From positions 1 through 64,000 of the forward strand of contig CAMYLY010000005.1 in the NCBI GenBank assembly GCA_947259405.1: 64,000 nucleotides of DNA, in the 5' to 3' direction. Every line of letters begins with the position of its first letter. Position 1 is the first letter of the stretch. Shown piece after piece: positions 55,864-64,000 of this stretch. This stretch comes from an uncultured Gemmatimonadales bacterium (GTDB lineage: Bacteria; Gemmatimonadota; Gemmatimonadetes; Gemmatimonadales; GWC2-71-9). The notes beneath the pieces are model-generated. The model worked only from the letters and a program-made list of their open reading frames with translations. It made no database searches and had not been told where the DNA came from. The position numbers were made by a program, and so were the translations under genes.

Positions 55864-57509
55864 GACGAATCGGTGCCTTTGTGCTGGCCGGCGTCATCGC
55901 GACGGGCTGCCAGTCGGAGGGTGACTGCCCCACCGATTGGTGTGGGACAATCGTCGTCACCTCGGGCGCCGAAGGACAGACGCTCTTTCCGCCATCAATC
56001 GACGACGAAATCGAGATTTCGCTCAACGACTTGATCTTCGAGAAGCTCGCGGAGGTCGGCCCCTCGATGAACACGATCGGTGATGACCGGTTCATTCCGA
56101 TCCTCGCGGAATCGTGGAGTTACCCGGATGCACAAACGATTCGGTTCAGCCTGAGCGACGACGCCCGGTGGCACGACGGGACATCGGTCACGGCTCGCGA
56201 CGTGGCGTTCACGTTCGACGTGTATCGCGATCCGGTGGTCGCCTCGGGCGCTGCCGCGCGACTCCAGTTTGTCGAATCCGTCACCGCAGTGGACCACCGC
56301 ACGGTCGACGTCGTGTTCGAACGACCCTATCCAGAGATGTTCTTTGACGCCGTGTTCCACGTTCGGATTATCCCAAGTCACATTTTAGGCAGCGTGCCAC
56401 GCGACCAACTGGTTGCGCACGAGTTCGGGCGCGCACCAGTGGGAAGCGGACCGTTTCGGTTTGTCCGATGGAATGCTGCGGAATTCGTTGAACTCGCCGG
56501 CGACGAGTCCTATCACCGTGGCCGCCCGGGCGTACCCCGAATCGTCTGGCGGTTTGCCGCTGGCGGACAACAGGCCCTGACGCAGCTCTTGGCCGGCGAG
56601 GCCGACGTCTTGAATCCGGTAGTGCGCGCGGAGGATAAGAACCGCGTCGACGATGCGCCGGAGTTACGCACCATTCCGTATGCTGTGAATGTTTACGCAT
56701 ACGTCGTGTTCAATCTGCGCGACTCCGACAATCGAGATGCCCCACACCCGCTGTTCGCCGATCCGCGGCTGCGGCGCGCCGTGGCCGAACTAGTCGACGT
56801 CGAGGCCGTGGTGCGAGGCGTGTTCGGGGAAGGCGCCCTGCCGGCCATCGGACCGCTGACGCCGATATTCGGTGAGTTGTACGAGTCGTTGACGCCGACA
56901 CCGACGCTGACGGACGACGCCCTACGGACGCTAGCGTCGCTCGGCTGGACCGACTCGGACGGAAACGGCGTGCTGGACAATGACGGGCAGGAAATGGCGT
57001 TCGATCTTCTCGTCCCGTCGTCGAGCGCGTCGAGGGTCCGTAGCGCCGAGATCCTCCAAGAGCAGCTCCGGGCGTTCGAGATTCAGGTCAACATCGTGGA
57101 GATGGAGTTCCAGGCATCCCTGGATCAGGTGCGGTCCGGCCGGTTCGACACGTTCTTCGGGGCCCTACAACATGACCCCAGTCCGTCGTCCGTCGCCGAT
57201 GCTTGGACCGTGGACGCCTTCGACGGGTTTAACTACGGCCGTTACACGAGTCATACGTTCGACAGCCTGGTTGCTGTTGGTCGGACGGCTGCCGATCCTG
57301 CCCAGTCGCGCGCAGCCTGGCGTGAAGCCCTGCAGACCGTGATCGATGACGCGCCGGCACTTTGGATCTACGTTCCGTCGGTTGCCGTGGCGGTCCACAC
57401 CAGATTGGAGGACGTGACCATTCGGCCCGATCAATGGTCGGCCACCATGTGGCAGTGGCGGGTGAATCCTCAAAACCTCTTGGCACGGGACCTGATCGGC
57501 AGTAACTAG
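55860..57509 (+). CDS. Oligopeptide ABC transporter, substrate-binding lipoprotein
   Basis: 549 residues if TTG 55860 (TTGA overlap with the previous stop) is the start; lipobox GVIATGC is at about residues 12-18. The SBP_bac_5 pattern is visible: RFIPILAESWSYPDAQTIRFSLSDDARWHDGTSVTARDVAFTFD, VGSGPFRFVRWN, and ADPRLRRAVAELVDVEAVVRGVF. It captures peptides or related solutes outside the membrane and delivers them to the permeases encoded next. The C-terminal segment ends in the usual YVP and long helix. Confidence 0.9.
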   Translation: MRRIGAFVLAGVIATGCQSEGDCPTDWCGTIVVTSGAEGQTLFPPSIDDEIEISLNDLIFEKLAEVGPSMNTIGDDRFIPILAESWSYPDAQTIRFSLSDDARWHDGTSVTARDVAFTFDVYRDPVVASGAAARLQFVESVTAVDHRTVDVVFERPYPEMFFDAVFHVRIIPSHILGSVPRDQLVAHEFGRAPVGSGPFRFVRWNAAEFVELAGDESYHRGRPGVPRIVWRFAAGGQQALTQLLAGEADVLNPVVRAEDKNRVDDAPELRTIPYAVNVYAYVVFNLRDSDNRDAPHPLFADPRLRRAVAELVDVEAVVRGVFGEGALPAIGPLTPIFGELYESLTPTPTLTDDALRTLASLGWTDSDGNGVLDNDGQEMAFDLLVPSSSASRVRSAEILQEQLRAFEIQVNIVEMEFQASLDQVRSGRFDTFFGALQHDPSPSSVADAWTVDAFDGFNYGRYTSHTFDSLVAVGRTAADPAQSRAAWREALQTVIDDAPALWIYVPSVAVAVHTRLEDVTIRPDQWSATMWQWRVNPQNLLARDLIGSN

Positions 57510-58483
57510 TGGCGCGATTCGTCGCGATCCGACTCGCCCAAGCGATCGCGATCGTGTTTCTGGTCGCGTCCCTGACCTTCATCCTCATTCACATCGCTCC
57601 AGGCGATCCCACGCGCAGCCTCACGGAGGCTCCGTCGGTCCCGCCGGACGTGCGCGCGCAATTGCGCACGAACTTCGGCCTCGACCGACCGCTGCTCGAG
57701 CAGTACGCCCGGTACATCGGCAATCTGGCGACGGGCGATCTCGGTTACTCCTTTGCCGAGCACCGGGGGGTCGGGGCGGCGATCCTCGAACGTGTCCCAA
57801 ATACACTGCTCCTCACGGTCGCCGGCGTGCTCATCGCCTTTGGTCTCGGCGTTCCAATCGGCGCGCTGCAAGGGTGGCGAGCCGGATCCAAGACAGATCA
57901 CACGCTCACGGTAACGTCGCTCTTCTTCTATTCATTACCTGTGTTCTGGCTCGGGATCATGCTGCAATTGGGGTTGGGGCTGGGGATTGGCATCCTGCCG
58001 GTGTCCGGAGCGATCGACCCGGTGACGCACGACAGTCTCCCCTGGATCGGTCGTGTCTGGGACCGCCTCGCGCACCTGCTTTTGCCGGCCATTACGCTCG
58101 GTTTGGTGGGGGCGGCGGCGTTCGCACGATTCCAGCGATCGGCCACACTCGACGCCGTGCTGCAAGATTTCGTTCGGACCGCACGCGGAAAGGGGTTGGC
58201 CGAACGCGTCATTCTGTTTCGTCACACCTTGCGAGCGGCACTGCTACCGACGATCACGCTCTTCGGGCTCACGTTCCCCATCCTCCTGTCGGGAGCCGTG
58301 CTCGTGGAGACGGTGTTCTCTTGGCCCGGGATGGGCCGACTCATCGTGGACTCAATCGCATCGCGAGACTATTACGTCGTGATCGGAACTGCGATCGTCT
58401 CTGCGTCGATGGTGGTGCTGGGGAACTTGTTAGCCGACGTGCTCTACTGGGTGGCCGATCCTCGCACGAGGCCCTCCGCGTAA
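57509..58483 (+). CDS. Oligopeptide ABC permease, DppB-like
   Basis: 324 residues starting GTG 57509 and overlapping the previous stop by 1 nt (TAGTG). N-terminal helix FVAIRLAQAIAIVFLVASLTFILIHIAPGDP, then the EAA loop FVRTARGKGLAERVILFRHTLRAALLPTITLFGL, and closing GNLLADVLYWVADPR. Family and loop are those of DppB/OppB. It forms one half of the membrane channel with the next gene product. Confidence 0.93.
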   Translation: MARFVAIRLAQAIAIVFLVASLTFILIHIAPGDPTRSLTEAPSVPPDVRAQLRTNFGLDRPLLEQYARYIGNLATGDLGYSFAEHRGVGAAILERVPNTLLLTVAGVLIAFGLGVPIGALQGWRAGSKTDHTLTVTSLFFYSLPVFWLGIMLQLGLGLGIGILPVSGAIDPVTHDSLPWIGRVWDRLAHLLLPAITLGLVGAAAFARFQRSATLDAVLQDFVRTARGKGLAERVILFRHTLRAALLPTITLFGLTFPILLSGAVLVETVFSWPGMGRLIVDSIASRDYYVVIGTAIVSASMVVLGNLLADVLYWVADPRTRPSA

Positions 58484-59316
58484 TGTCACCCGTCGTGGTC
58501 CGCATCCTCCGAACGACCCGGGCTCAAATCGCGTTTGGCGCCATTGCCGTCCTCACGGGTGGAGCGGTGCTCGCTCCGCTGATCGCGCCGTACGATCCCA
58601 TTGCCCAGTTGGACTTGGAGAACCTGCGATTGGCCGCGCCCTCGATGCGGCATTGGCTGGGTACCGACGACCTGAGTCGCGATCTGCTGAGCCGGATCAT
58701 GTATGGGGCGCGCATTTCGCTGGCCGTGGCCGCGCTGTCCGTCACCCTGTCCGTCGTGTGCGGCACGGCTGTGGGACTGGCGGCGGGCCTTGGCGGCAAG
58801 ACCGTCGACGCGCTGCTCATGCGTTTGGTCGACACCGCACTGTCCGTCCCGCGCCTCATCCTCCTGATCGTCGTGCTCGCGTTTTGGTCGCAGATCAGTA
58901 TTCCACTATTGGTAGTCGTGCTCGGGCTGACGAGTTGGTTCGACACGAGCCGACTGGTCCGTGCCGAGGTTTTGTCGCTTCGGGAGCGCGCATTCTATCA
59001 AGCCGCTGTGGCAGCAGGCGCACCGACGGCTCGGATGGTCCGGCTCCATGTCCTGCCCAATGTGGCGGGCCCGATCATCGTCGCCGCAACGCTGGGCATC
59101 GGGCAGATGATCCTCGTGGAGGCCGGGTTGTCGTTCTTGGGGATTGGCATTGCCCGCCCCACGCCATCGTGGGGAAGGATGATCGCAGAGAGTCAGGAGG
59201 TCATGGTGAACGCGTGGTGGACGGCGGCCTTCCCAGGATGCGCAATTCTCGTCACGGTGCTCGCCTTCAGCTTGCTCGGTGACTCACTCCGCGACGCGCT
59301 CGACCCCAGAGCATGA
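58483..59316 (+). CDS. Oligopeptide ABC permease, DppC-like
   Basis: 277 residues from ATG 58483 (TAATG overlap). An N-terminal helix, then HWLGTDDLSRDLLSRIMYGARISL typical of DppC, and the EAA loop YQAAVAAGAPTARMVRLHVLPNVAGPII. It closes with [13 protein letters not shown] longer upstream frame belongs to the other gene. It couples by ATGA to the ATPase after it. Confidence 0.93.
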   Translation: MSPVVVRILRTTRAQIAFGAIAVLTGGAVLAPLIAPYDPIAQLDLENLRLAAPSMRHWLGTDDLSRDLLSRIMYGARISLAVAALSVTLSVVCGTAVGLAAGLGGKTVDALLMRLVDTALSVPRLILLIVVLAFWSQISIPLLVVVLGLTSWFDTSRLVRAEVLSLRERAFYQAAVAAGAPTARMVRLHVLPNVAGPIIVAATLGIGQMILVEAGLSFLGIGIARPTPSWGRMIAESQEVMVNAWWTAAFPGCAILVTVLAFSLLGDSLRDALDPRA

Positions 59317-60302
59317 CTCCGTTACTAGACGTCCGAGATCTCACGGTCGAATTCGACACGGCCGACGGGCACGCCCTCGCGGTGGACCGCGTCTCGTTTC
59401 ACATCGCGGCAGGCGAAACACTGGGAATCGTCGGTGAGTCGGGATGTGGCAAGACGGTTACGGCCCTGTCGATCCTCCGGCTCCTCGACGACGAGGCCGT
59501 GACGTCCCCATCGAGCGCGATCGTCTTCGACGGAACGGATATTCGCCGGCTCGACGGAGAGGCGTTGCGGGCCGTGCGCGGGGCGAAGATCGCAATGGTC
59601 TTTCAGGAGCCTGGGACAAGCCTCAATCCGGTGCTGACCATCGGGTCGCAGATCACCGAAGCCCTGCATGCCCACCGCACTATCGACACGGGGGCGGCGC
59701 GCGCGCGCGCCATCGCGTTGCTGGACCTCGTCGGAATCCCCGACGCTGCCAGCCGATTCACCGCCTATCCGCACCAACTCAGCGGTGGGATGCAACAGCG
59801 CGTGATGATAGCAATGGCCCTGTCCTGCGAACCACAACTGCTCATCGCCGACGAGCCCACCACGGCCCTCGACGTTACGATCCAGGCACAAATCCTCGAA
59901 CTCCTGCAGGCGTTGAAGGGCCGGCTCGGCATGGCCATGTTGCTGATCACGCATGATCTGGGCGTTGTCGCGGGTAGCGCCGACCGTGTGGCCGTCATGT
60001 ATGGAGGCCAAATCGTGGAACAGGCCGCCACGCGGGAGCTATTCCGCAATCCGCAGCATCCGTATACTCGCGCGCTCCTCGATGCCATCCCGCGACTCGA
60101 CGTGGTCACGCCGCGACTCCCCGCCATCGCGGGAGCCGTTCCGCCCGCGACCGCGTGGCCCGCTGGATGTCGCTTTCACCCGCGTTGTTCACAGGTCTTG
60201 GATCGGTGCTCAACTGACGTGCCACCCACGTTCGTGCTCGCACCGTCGCATTTCAGTCGCTGTTGGCTCGCCGATACATCGCCGGGATCCCGTGATGGCT
60301 GA
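59313..60302 (+). CDS. Oligopeptide ABC ATPase, DppD-like
   Basis: 329 residues. Walker [11 protein letters not shown]-loop [17 protein letters not shown], signature [15 protein letters not shown], Walker [14 protein letters not shown]-loop ITHD. The C-terminal oligopeptide/dipeptide domain shows [14 protein letters not shown]. Forms the pair of nucleotide-binding subunits with the next gene. Confidence 0.94.
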   Translation: MTPLLDVRDLTVEFDTADGHALAVDRVSFHIAAGETLGIVGESGCGKTVTALSILRLLDDEAVTSPSSAIVFDGTDIRRLDGEALRAVRGAKIAMVFQEPGTSLNPVLTIGSQITEALHAHRTIDTGAARARAIALLDLVGIPDAASRFTAYPHQLSGGMQQRVMIAMALSCEPQLLIADEPTTALDVTIQAQILELLQALKGRLGMAMLLITHDLGVVAGSADRVAVMYGGQIVEQAATRELFRNPQHPYTRALLDAIPRLDVVTPRLPAIAGAVPPATAWPAGCRFHPRCSQVLDRCSTDVPPTFVLAPSHFSRCWLADTSPGSRDG

Positions 60303-61275
60303 CGTGCTCGTCGACGCTCGACGCGTTACGAGAGACTTCCGCTCCGCTGGGGACATCTTCCGTCGCCCGCAGACCATTCGCGCGCTCGACAGGGTCGACC
60401 TCACCGTGGCTCGAGGTGAGACGGTTGCCGTCGTCGGTGAGAGCGGCAGCGGCAAGTCCACCTTGGGTCGCATTCTCCTCCGCCTGCTCGACCCTACGGA
60501 CGGAACCGTGAATTTCGACGGCGTCGACGTCTTTGCCCTCAAGCGCGAGCCACTTCGGCAACTTCGCCGCCGGATGCAGATCGTCTTTCAGGACCCATAC
60601 GGCTCTCTCAACCCGCGGATGCGAGTCGGCGATGCGGTCGGTGAACCGCTCGAGATCCACAGACTCGCTGCGGGCGCGGACCTCGAACGCCGCGTTCGAG
60701 ATCTCTTCGCGGAGGTGGGTCTCGATCCATCCTATGTCGGCCGGTTCCCGCACGAACTGTCCGGTGGCCAACGTCAGCGCGTTGGCATCGCGCGCGCGCT
60801 GGCTGTGGCGCCGGATTTCGTCGTCCTCGACGAACCGGTGTCGGCGCTCGATGTGTCGGTGCAGGCGCAGGTGCTGAATCTGCTCGCCGATCTGCGCGAT
60901 CGGCGGTCGCTGACCTACCTGTTCATCGCGCACGACCTGGCCGTGGTGAAGCATCTGGCAAACAGGGTCGTCGTGCTGTATCTGGGACAGGTCATGGAAC
61001 AGGGCCCCGTGGCACCCCTGTACGACGCTCCTCTGCACCCGTACACTTCAGCGCTTCTCGACGCGGTCCCGACACCCGATCCCGACGCGACACGCGAGCA
61101 GACTACGCTCCGTGGTGACATCGCGTCGTATGCCGGCGTGGGGTGTGTGTTCGCTCCGCGGTGTATGCACCAAAAGAAGGACGACCGGTGCTTTTCCGAG
61201 CGTCCAGCGCTCCGGCCCTTCGCCGAGCAACGCATGGCCGCCTGTCATTACGCTGACGATCCAGCGAAGGAGTGA
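60295..61275 (+). CDS. Oligopeptide ABC ATPase, DppF-like
   Basis: 326 residues from ATG 60295, 8-nt overlap with the DppD-like gene. Walker [24 protein letters not shown], signature [15 protein letters not shown], Walker [14 protein letters not shown]-loop IAHD, and C-terminal [16 protein letters not shown]. Completes a five-gene importer of the Dpp/Opp class. A further symporter gene follows 3 nt after it. Confidence 0.94.
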   Translation: MADVLVDARRVTRDFRSAGDIFRRPQTIRALDRVDLTVARGETVAVVGESGSGKSTLGRILLRLLDPTDGTVNFDGVDVFALKREPLRQLRRRMQIVFQDPYGSLNPRMRVGDAVGEPLEIHRLAAGADLERRVRDLFAEVGLDPSYVGRFPHELSGGQRQRVGIARALAVAPDFVVLDEPVSALDVSVQAQVLNLLADLRDRRSLTYLFIAHDLAVVKHLANRVVVLYLGQVMEQGPVAPLYDAPLHPYTSALLDAVPTPDPDATREQTTLRGDIASYAGVGCVFAPRCMHQKKDDRCFSERPALRPFAEQRMAACHYADDPAKE

Positions 61276-61278
61276 CGC

Positions 61279-62778
61279 GTGAACGTCTATCTGTTCGTGG
61301 TGATTCTCTATCCCATCATTCTCCTCAGCGTCAGCCTGTGGCGGTCGCGTTCGGTGAAGAGTCACGAAGATTTCATGGTGGCGGGGCGCAACGTACCAGT
61401 GGCCTTGCTGGTGGGCACGCTCGTATGCACCTGGATCGGGTCAGGTTCGCTCTTTGGCGGCGCCGGACTGGCGTACCGTTCCGGGATCGCCGAGCTGTGG
61501 TTCTCGTTCGGTGGGTGGATGGGCCTCATCGTTGCCTACTTCCTCGCGGGTCGCGTGCGGCGAATTGCCCAATACACGGTCCCGGATCTCCTCGAACAGC
61601 GCTACAATGCGGCAGCGCGGCTCCTGGGTACTCTCGCCATCGTACTAGCGTATGTGACGATTGCGGCCTACCAGTTTCGTGGCGGCGGGTGGATTCTCTC
61701 CATCGTCACTGACGGGCGAATCACACCCGAGGTGGGCATCTTCATCACGGCAGGAACCATCGTGGTGTTCACCGCGGCTGCCGGGATGATGTCGATCGTT
61801 ACGGTCGACGTGTTCAACGGGATCATCATCACGTTGGGCGTGTTGTTCGCATTACCGTACATGGTGTTTCAGGTTGGCGGCGTGTCGGCAGTGATCGACG
61901 GGCTCCCCGACACCCACACGACCGTGCTCGGTGGGCACAACGTGCTCTGGGTGCTCGGGGTCGCAATGCCAACGTTCCTGTTGATCCTCGGGGAAAGCGG
62001 CATGTATCAGAAGTTCTTCTCTGCCAAAGATTCCAACGCGGCGCGACAGGCAGTGCTGGGGATGGTCGGAGGCATCGTCGTCATCGAGACCGCGTTGGCG
62101 TTCCTGGCCATCGTGGGGCGTGCTGCATTTCCCGACCTCGCCGAAAGCACGAACGTTGTCGGCCGCGCAGCCTCAGAGACGGTCATCCTGTTCATCGCAC
62201 GCAACGGGCTCCCCATGATCGGAGGAGCGATTTTGCTGGCGTCGGCGGTCGCTATCGTGCTGTCGACTGGTAATACGTTCCTGCTCGTCCCATCGACCAA
62301 CGTGAGCCGCGACATCTACGAACGCTTCATCAACCCGGAGGCGTCCGAAGCCAAGAAGTTGAACGTGCAGCGTACGTTCGTCGTGATTTTCGGGGGACTC
62401 GGTCTCGTACTGCTCACTCAGTTCGAGAGCGTGCTCGCGATGGCTCTGTATGCGTACTCGCTGGTAGGTGCGAGTCTCACGCCGGCGCTGCTTGCCGCCT
62501 TCCTGTGGAAACGCGTCACACCCCAGGGAGGCGTGGCGTGTATTGCCGGTGGACTCGGCAGCATCGTGGGCATCCGTCTGTTGGATCGCCTCGGTGTCGG
62601 CTTCACGATGACGCTAGGCGGTACAGAATTCGACTTCGCGAGCAGCGACTACATCGTCATCCCGGGTGTGTTGTTTTCCATGGGACTGATGATCCTCGTG
62701 AGCCTACTCACGCCGCCGTCTCCGGAAGCACAATGGAAGCCCTTCTTCAGTGCAGGGGACGCAGAAACGGCCGGCTAA
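61279..62778 (+). CDS. Sodium/solute symporter (SSF family)
   Basis: 499 residues from GTG 61279; GAAGGAG lies about 12 nt upstream. Twelve to thirteen membrane helices; the SSF hallmark in the fourth to sixth helices includes GSLFGGAGLAYRSGIAELWFSFGGWMGLIVAY and YTVPDLLEQRYNAAAR. The family includes amino acid, sugar, pantothenate and carboxylate transporters driven by sodium. No substrate assigned. It ends a run starting at gcvH. Its stop overlaps the next convergent one by 4 nt (CTAA). Confidence 0.9.
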   Translation: MNVYLFVVILYPIILLSVSLWRSRSVKSHEDFMVAGRNVPVALLVGTLVCTWIGSGSLFGGAGLAYRSGIAELWFSFGGWMGLIVAYFLAGRVRRIAQYTVPDLLEQRYNAAARLLGTLAIVLAYVTIAAYQFRGGGWILSIVTDGRITPEVGIFITAGTIVVFTAAAGMMSIVTVDVFNGIIITLGVLFALPYMVFQVGGVSAVIDGLPDTHTTVLGGHNVLWVLGVAMPTFLLILGESGMYQKFFSAKDSNAARQAVLGMVGGIVVIETALAFLAIVGRAAFPDLAESTNVVGRAASETVILFIARNGLPMIGGAILLASAVAIVLSTGNTFLLVPSTNVSRDIYERFINPEASEAKKLNVQRTFVVIFGGLGLVLLTQFESVLAMALYAYSLVGASLTPALLAAFLWKRVTPQGGVACIAGGLGSIVGIRLLDRLGVGFTMTLGGTEFDFASSDYIVIPGVLFSMGLMILVSLLTPPSPEAQWKPFFSAGDAETAG

Positions 62779-63344
62779 GACTTGCCCATCCGCTTTTTGA
62801 GTTCGCGGAGCTGATCTTCGGCCACGTCTTCGCGGGCTTGCCGGTCCATCCGTGATTTGAGGAGACTGTCGTCGACGTCCGTTTCCGGCCGAGCGCCGCC
62901 GGCCGCCTCGACGTTCCGCCAGGCTGATTCCACGCTCCGCGCCGCGTCACCCGTCACGCGATCCCGCTCGGCCGATTTGAGCTGGGACTTCATGTCGTCA
63001 TACTCGCGTTCGGCGAGCTGGAGCTCTTTGCTTTGCGCGGTGAGTTTCTCTTCCAGCACACGCACACGCTCTTCGTGCTTCGCCACGAACTGATCAGCGA
63101 CTTCGACCGTCTCCTGGTCATCGATCTCGGCGGCAAGCCGACGACGGCGCGAGGCGTCTTCGAGCTGGGTTCGCTCATGCGCCAGGCGACGTTCCGTCTG
63201 TTGCACACCCTCTCGCATGGCCTCAATGGAGGCCCGCGCATCGATCACTGCTTCGCGCATCTTCGAATAAAGACCGCGCGAGTCCTCCGGCGGGGTCGCA
63301 GCGTCCAAGGCCGCGTTGATCGCGGCGCGAAGGCGTTCAAACAT
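62775..63344 (-). CDS. Coiled-coil, PspA/IM30-like protein
   Basis: 189 residues, almost fully helical with long heptads (IEAMREGVQQTERRLAHERTQLEDASRRRRLAAEI...ADQFVAKHEERVRVLEEKLTAQSKELQLAEREYDDMKSQL). The N-terminus MFERLRAAINAALDAA is amphipathic as in PspA. Length (about 190) is a little short of PspA (about 222). The match is by composition and pattern only. Plausible role at the membrane. Confidence 0.62.
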   Translation of the reverse strand: MFERLRAAINAALDAATPPEDSRGLYSKMREAVIDARASIEAMREGVQQTERRLAHERTQLEDASRRRRLAAEIDDQETVEVADQFVAKHEERVRVLEEKLTAQSKELQLAEREYDDMKSQLKSAERDRVTGDAARSVESAWRNVEAAGGARPETDVDDSLLKSRMDRQAREDVAEDQLRELKKRMGKS

Positions 63345-63446
63345 CGGGACAGCCAGCCATGGCGGTACGATAACCGTTGGCGGGGAAACGGGTCAAGCAG
63401 CCCAAGGAACGTGGACGTCGTCAGGAGGGGCGTGTACAATTGAGTC

Positions 63447-63953
63447 ATGCGTACTCCGCTGCCCTTCAGTCTTGGCATGGTGGTCATTGTTGCCTGCGCT
63501 CCGGCGGATCCAGAGAACAGCGCGACGTGCGCCATCACGATGATGGCCAGTGCGAATCGGGTGCTCGACCAGATGCGATCCGGTGCACGGACGCTGAACT
63601 TCCCGCCTTACGGACTCGAAGGGACGATTGCAGCTCGGGTCGTCGGCTTTGGAACACAGGCGGCACTCGCCGCCGAGGCGCCCGAAGGCGCGGTCGTGGG
63701 TTATGAGGGCGACGGCTTCCCCACCGAGCCGGGGTTCGGACTCGCGATTGTGGAGGACTCGGCCGAAACGTTCATGGGAGTGCTGATCTTCGATCTAGAC
63801 CCGCCACGTGATCTTCCACAAGTCGGGACCGTCTCTAACGTTTCTACGACGTTACCGCTGTACGGAGCTCGCATCTCGTGGGCCGCCGTGAGCAACGATC
63901 GTTGTCCACTATTTGGCCCGATCAACTCCCCAGCTGACCCGGTGTCGCGCTAG
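63447..63953 (+). CDS. Small exported lipoprotein
   Basis: 168 residues from ATG 63447. Signal peptide with lipobox VIVAC at about 13-17, then a beta-rich domain (LEGTIAARVVGFGTQAALAAEAPEGAVVGYEGDG, FGLAIVEDSAETFMGVLIFDLDPP). No known family. The two extra cysteines (ATCAI near the N-terminus, DRCPL near the C-terminus) may form a disulphide. Confidence 0.65.
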   Translation: MRTPLPFSLGMVVIVACAPADPENSATCAITMMASANRVLDQMRSGARTLNFPPYGLEGTIAARVVGFGTQAALAAEAPEGAVVGYEGDGFPTEPGFGLAIVEDSAETFMGVLIFDLDPPRDLPQVGTVSNVSTTLPLYGARISWAAVSNDRCPLFGPINSPADPVSR

Positions 63954-64000
63954 GAATCTGCGTTTCGCTCGAACGCGTCGGTGACCTGACGAATCAAGCG
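63950..64000 (-). CDS. 3-prime end of a gene entering from the right
   Basis: Minus strand frame from the window edge reads RLIRQVTDAFERNADS then TAG at 63950-63952. It shares CTAG with the stop of the lipoprotein gene at 63950-63953, like several other junctions here. Only 16 codons are visible, so the protein cannot be named and the call rests on frame openness and the repeated overlap pattern. Confidence 0.45.
   Translation of the reverse strand, partial: RLIRQVTDAFERNADS

Overview
This 64 kb window is a dense, GC-rich bacterial chromosome segment with protein-coding genes almost end to end. I found no rRNA, tRNA, CRISPR array, insertion sequence or prophage. Gene content (recF, a DciA-like gene and gyrB in a row; an archaeal-type HerA/NurA/Mre11/Rad50 set; many small lipoproteins; multihaem cytochromes; a GldF-GldG-type ABC system; a split tesA/ybbA/ybbP locus) fits an environmental bacterium such as a Gemmatimonadota member. 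That taxon is an inference from style and content, not something the sequence proves.

Layout. 1-5423: respiratory block, with an edge-truncated multihaem cytochrome and NHL-propeller lipoprotein, a zinc-ribbon membrane protein, then an octahaem cytochrome / four-cluster ferredoxin / NrfD membrane subunit operon. 5538-11140: ogt, recF, DciA-like, two tandem dihaem cytochrome lipoproteins on the other strand, gyrB with its own promoter. 11231-14182: acyl-CoA ligase, family-5 uracil-DNA glycosylase, YcnI-like secreted protein. 14179-18259: ABC ATPase, GldF-GldG fusion and DUF4340 protein on the minus strand. 18455-21522: membrane protein, winged-helix regulator with a candidate operator, uppS, DUF6265, M23 peptidase. 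21541-25461: tesA-like / ybbA / ybbP. 25505-34110: small housekeeping and sensor genes (GroES-like, LMW phosphatase/ArsC, pyrimidine phosphorylase, TPR proteins, YtxH, GAF, V4R, phosphoribosyltransferase, long-chain acyl-CoA ligase). 34107-48493: a long minus-strand run that carries P1 peptidase, aminotransferase, O-methyltransferase, NurA, HerA, two secreted paralogues, SbcD/Mre11, SbcC/Rad50, a GNAT enzyme, then folE and a zinc-finger protein. 48607-51674: a DEAD-box-derived protein with no helicase motifs but an intact DbpA RNA-binding domain, HU, thymidine kinase, CoaE. 51774-62778: glycine cleavage H and P proteins, a lipoate ligase, a complete oligopeptide ABC importer and a sodium/solute symporter in one tightly packed run. 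62775-64000: a coiled-coil protein, a lipoprotein and the tail of another gene.

How genes work together. The cytochrome/FeS/NrfD trio looks like a quinone-linked electron-transfer module without a catalytic molybdenum subunit. HerA, NurA, Mre11 and Rad50 together form a DNA-end resection set of the archaeal kind, here in one bacterial operon. GcvH is lipoylated for glycine cleavage and the lipoate ligase is translationally coupled to gcvP. Genes are packed through 4-nt stop/start overlaps (ATGA, GTGA, TTGA), and half of the convergent junctions share a 4-nt stop overlap, so many starts listed here were chosen from those overlaps and from Shine-Dalgarno spacing rather than from the longest reading frame.

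The observations I would look at first are the DEAD-box pseudo-enzyme (48607-49938), the octahaem cytochrome made by exact duplication of a tetrahaem unit (4695-5423), and the HerA/NurA/Mre11/Rad50 operon with two embedded secreted paralogues (36750-44978).
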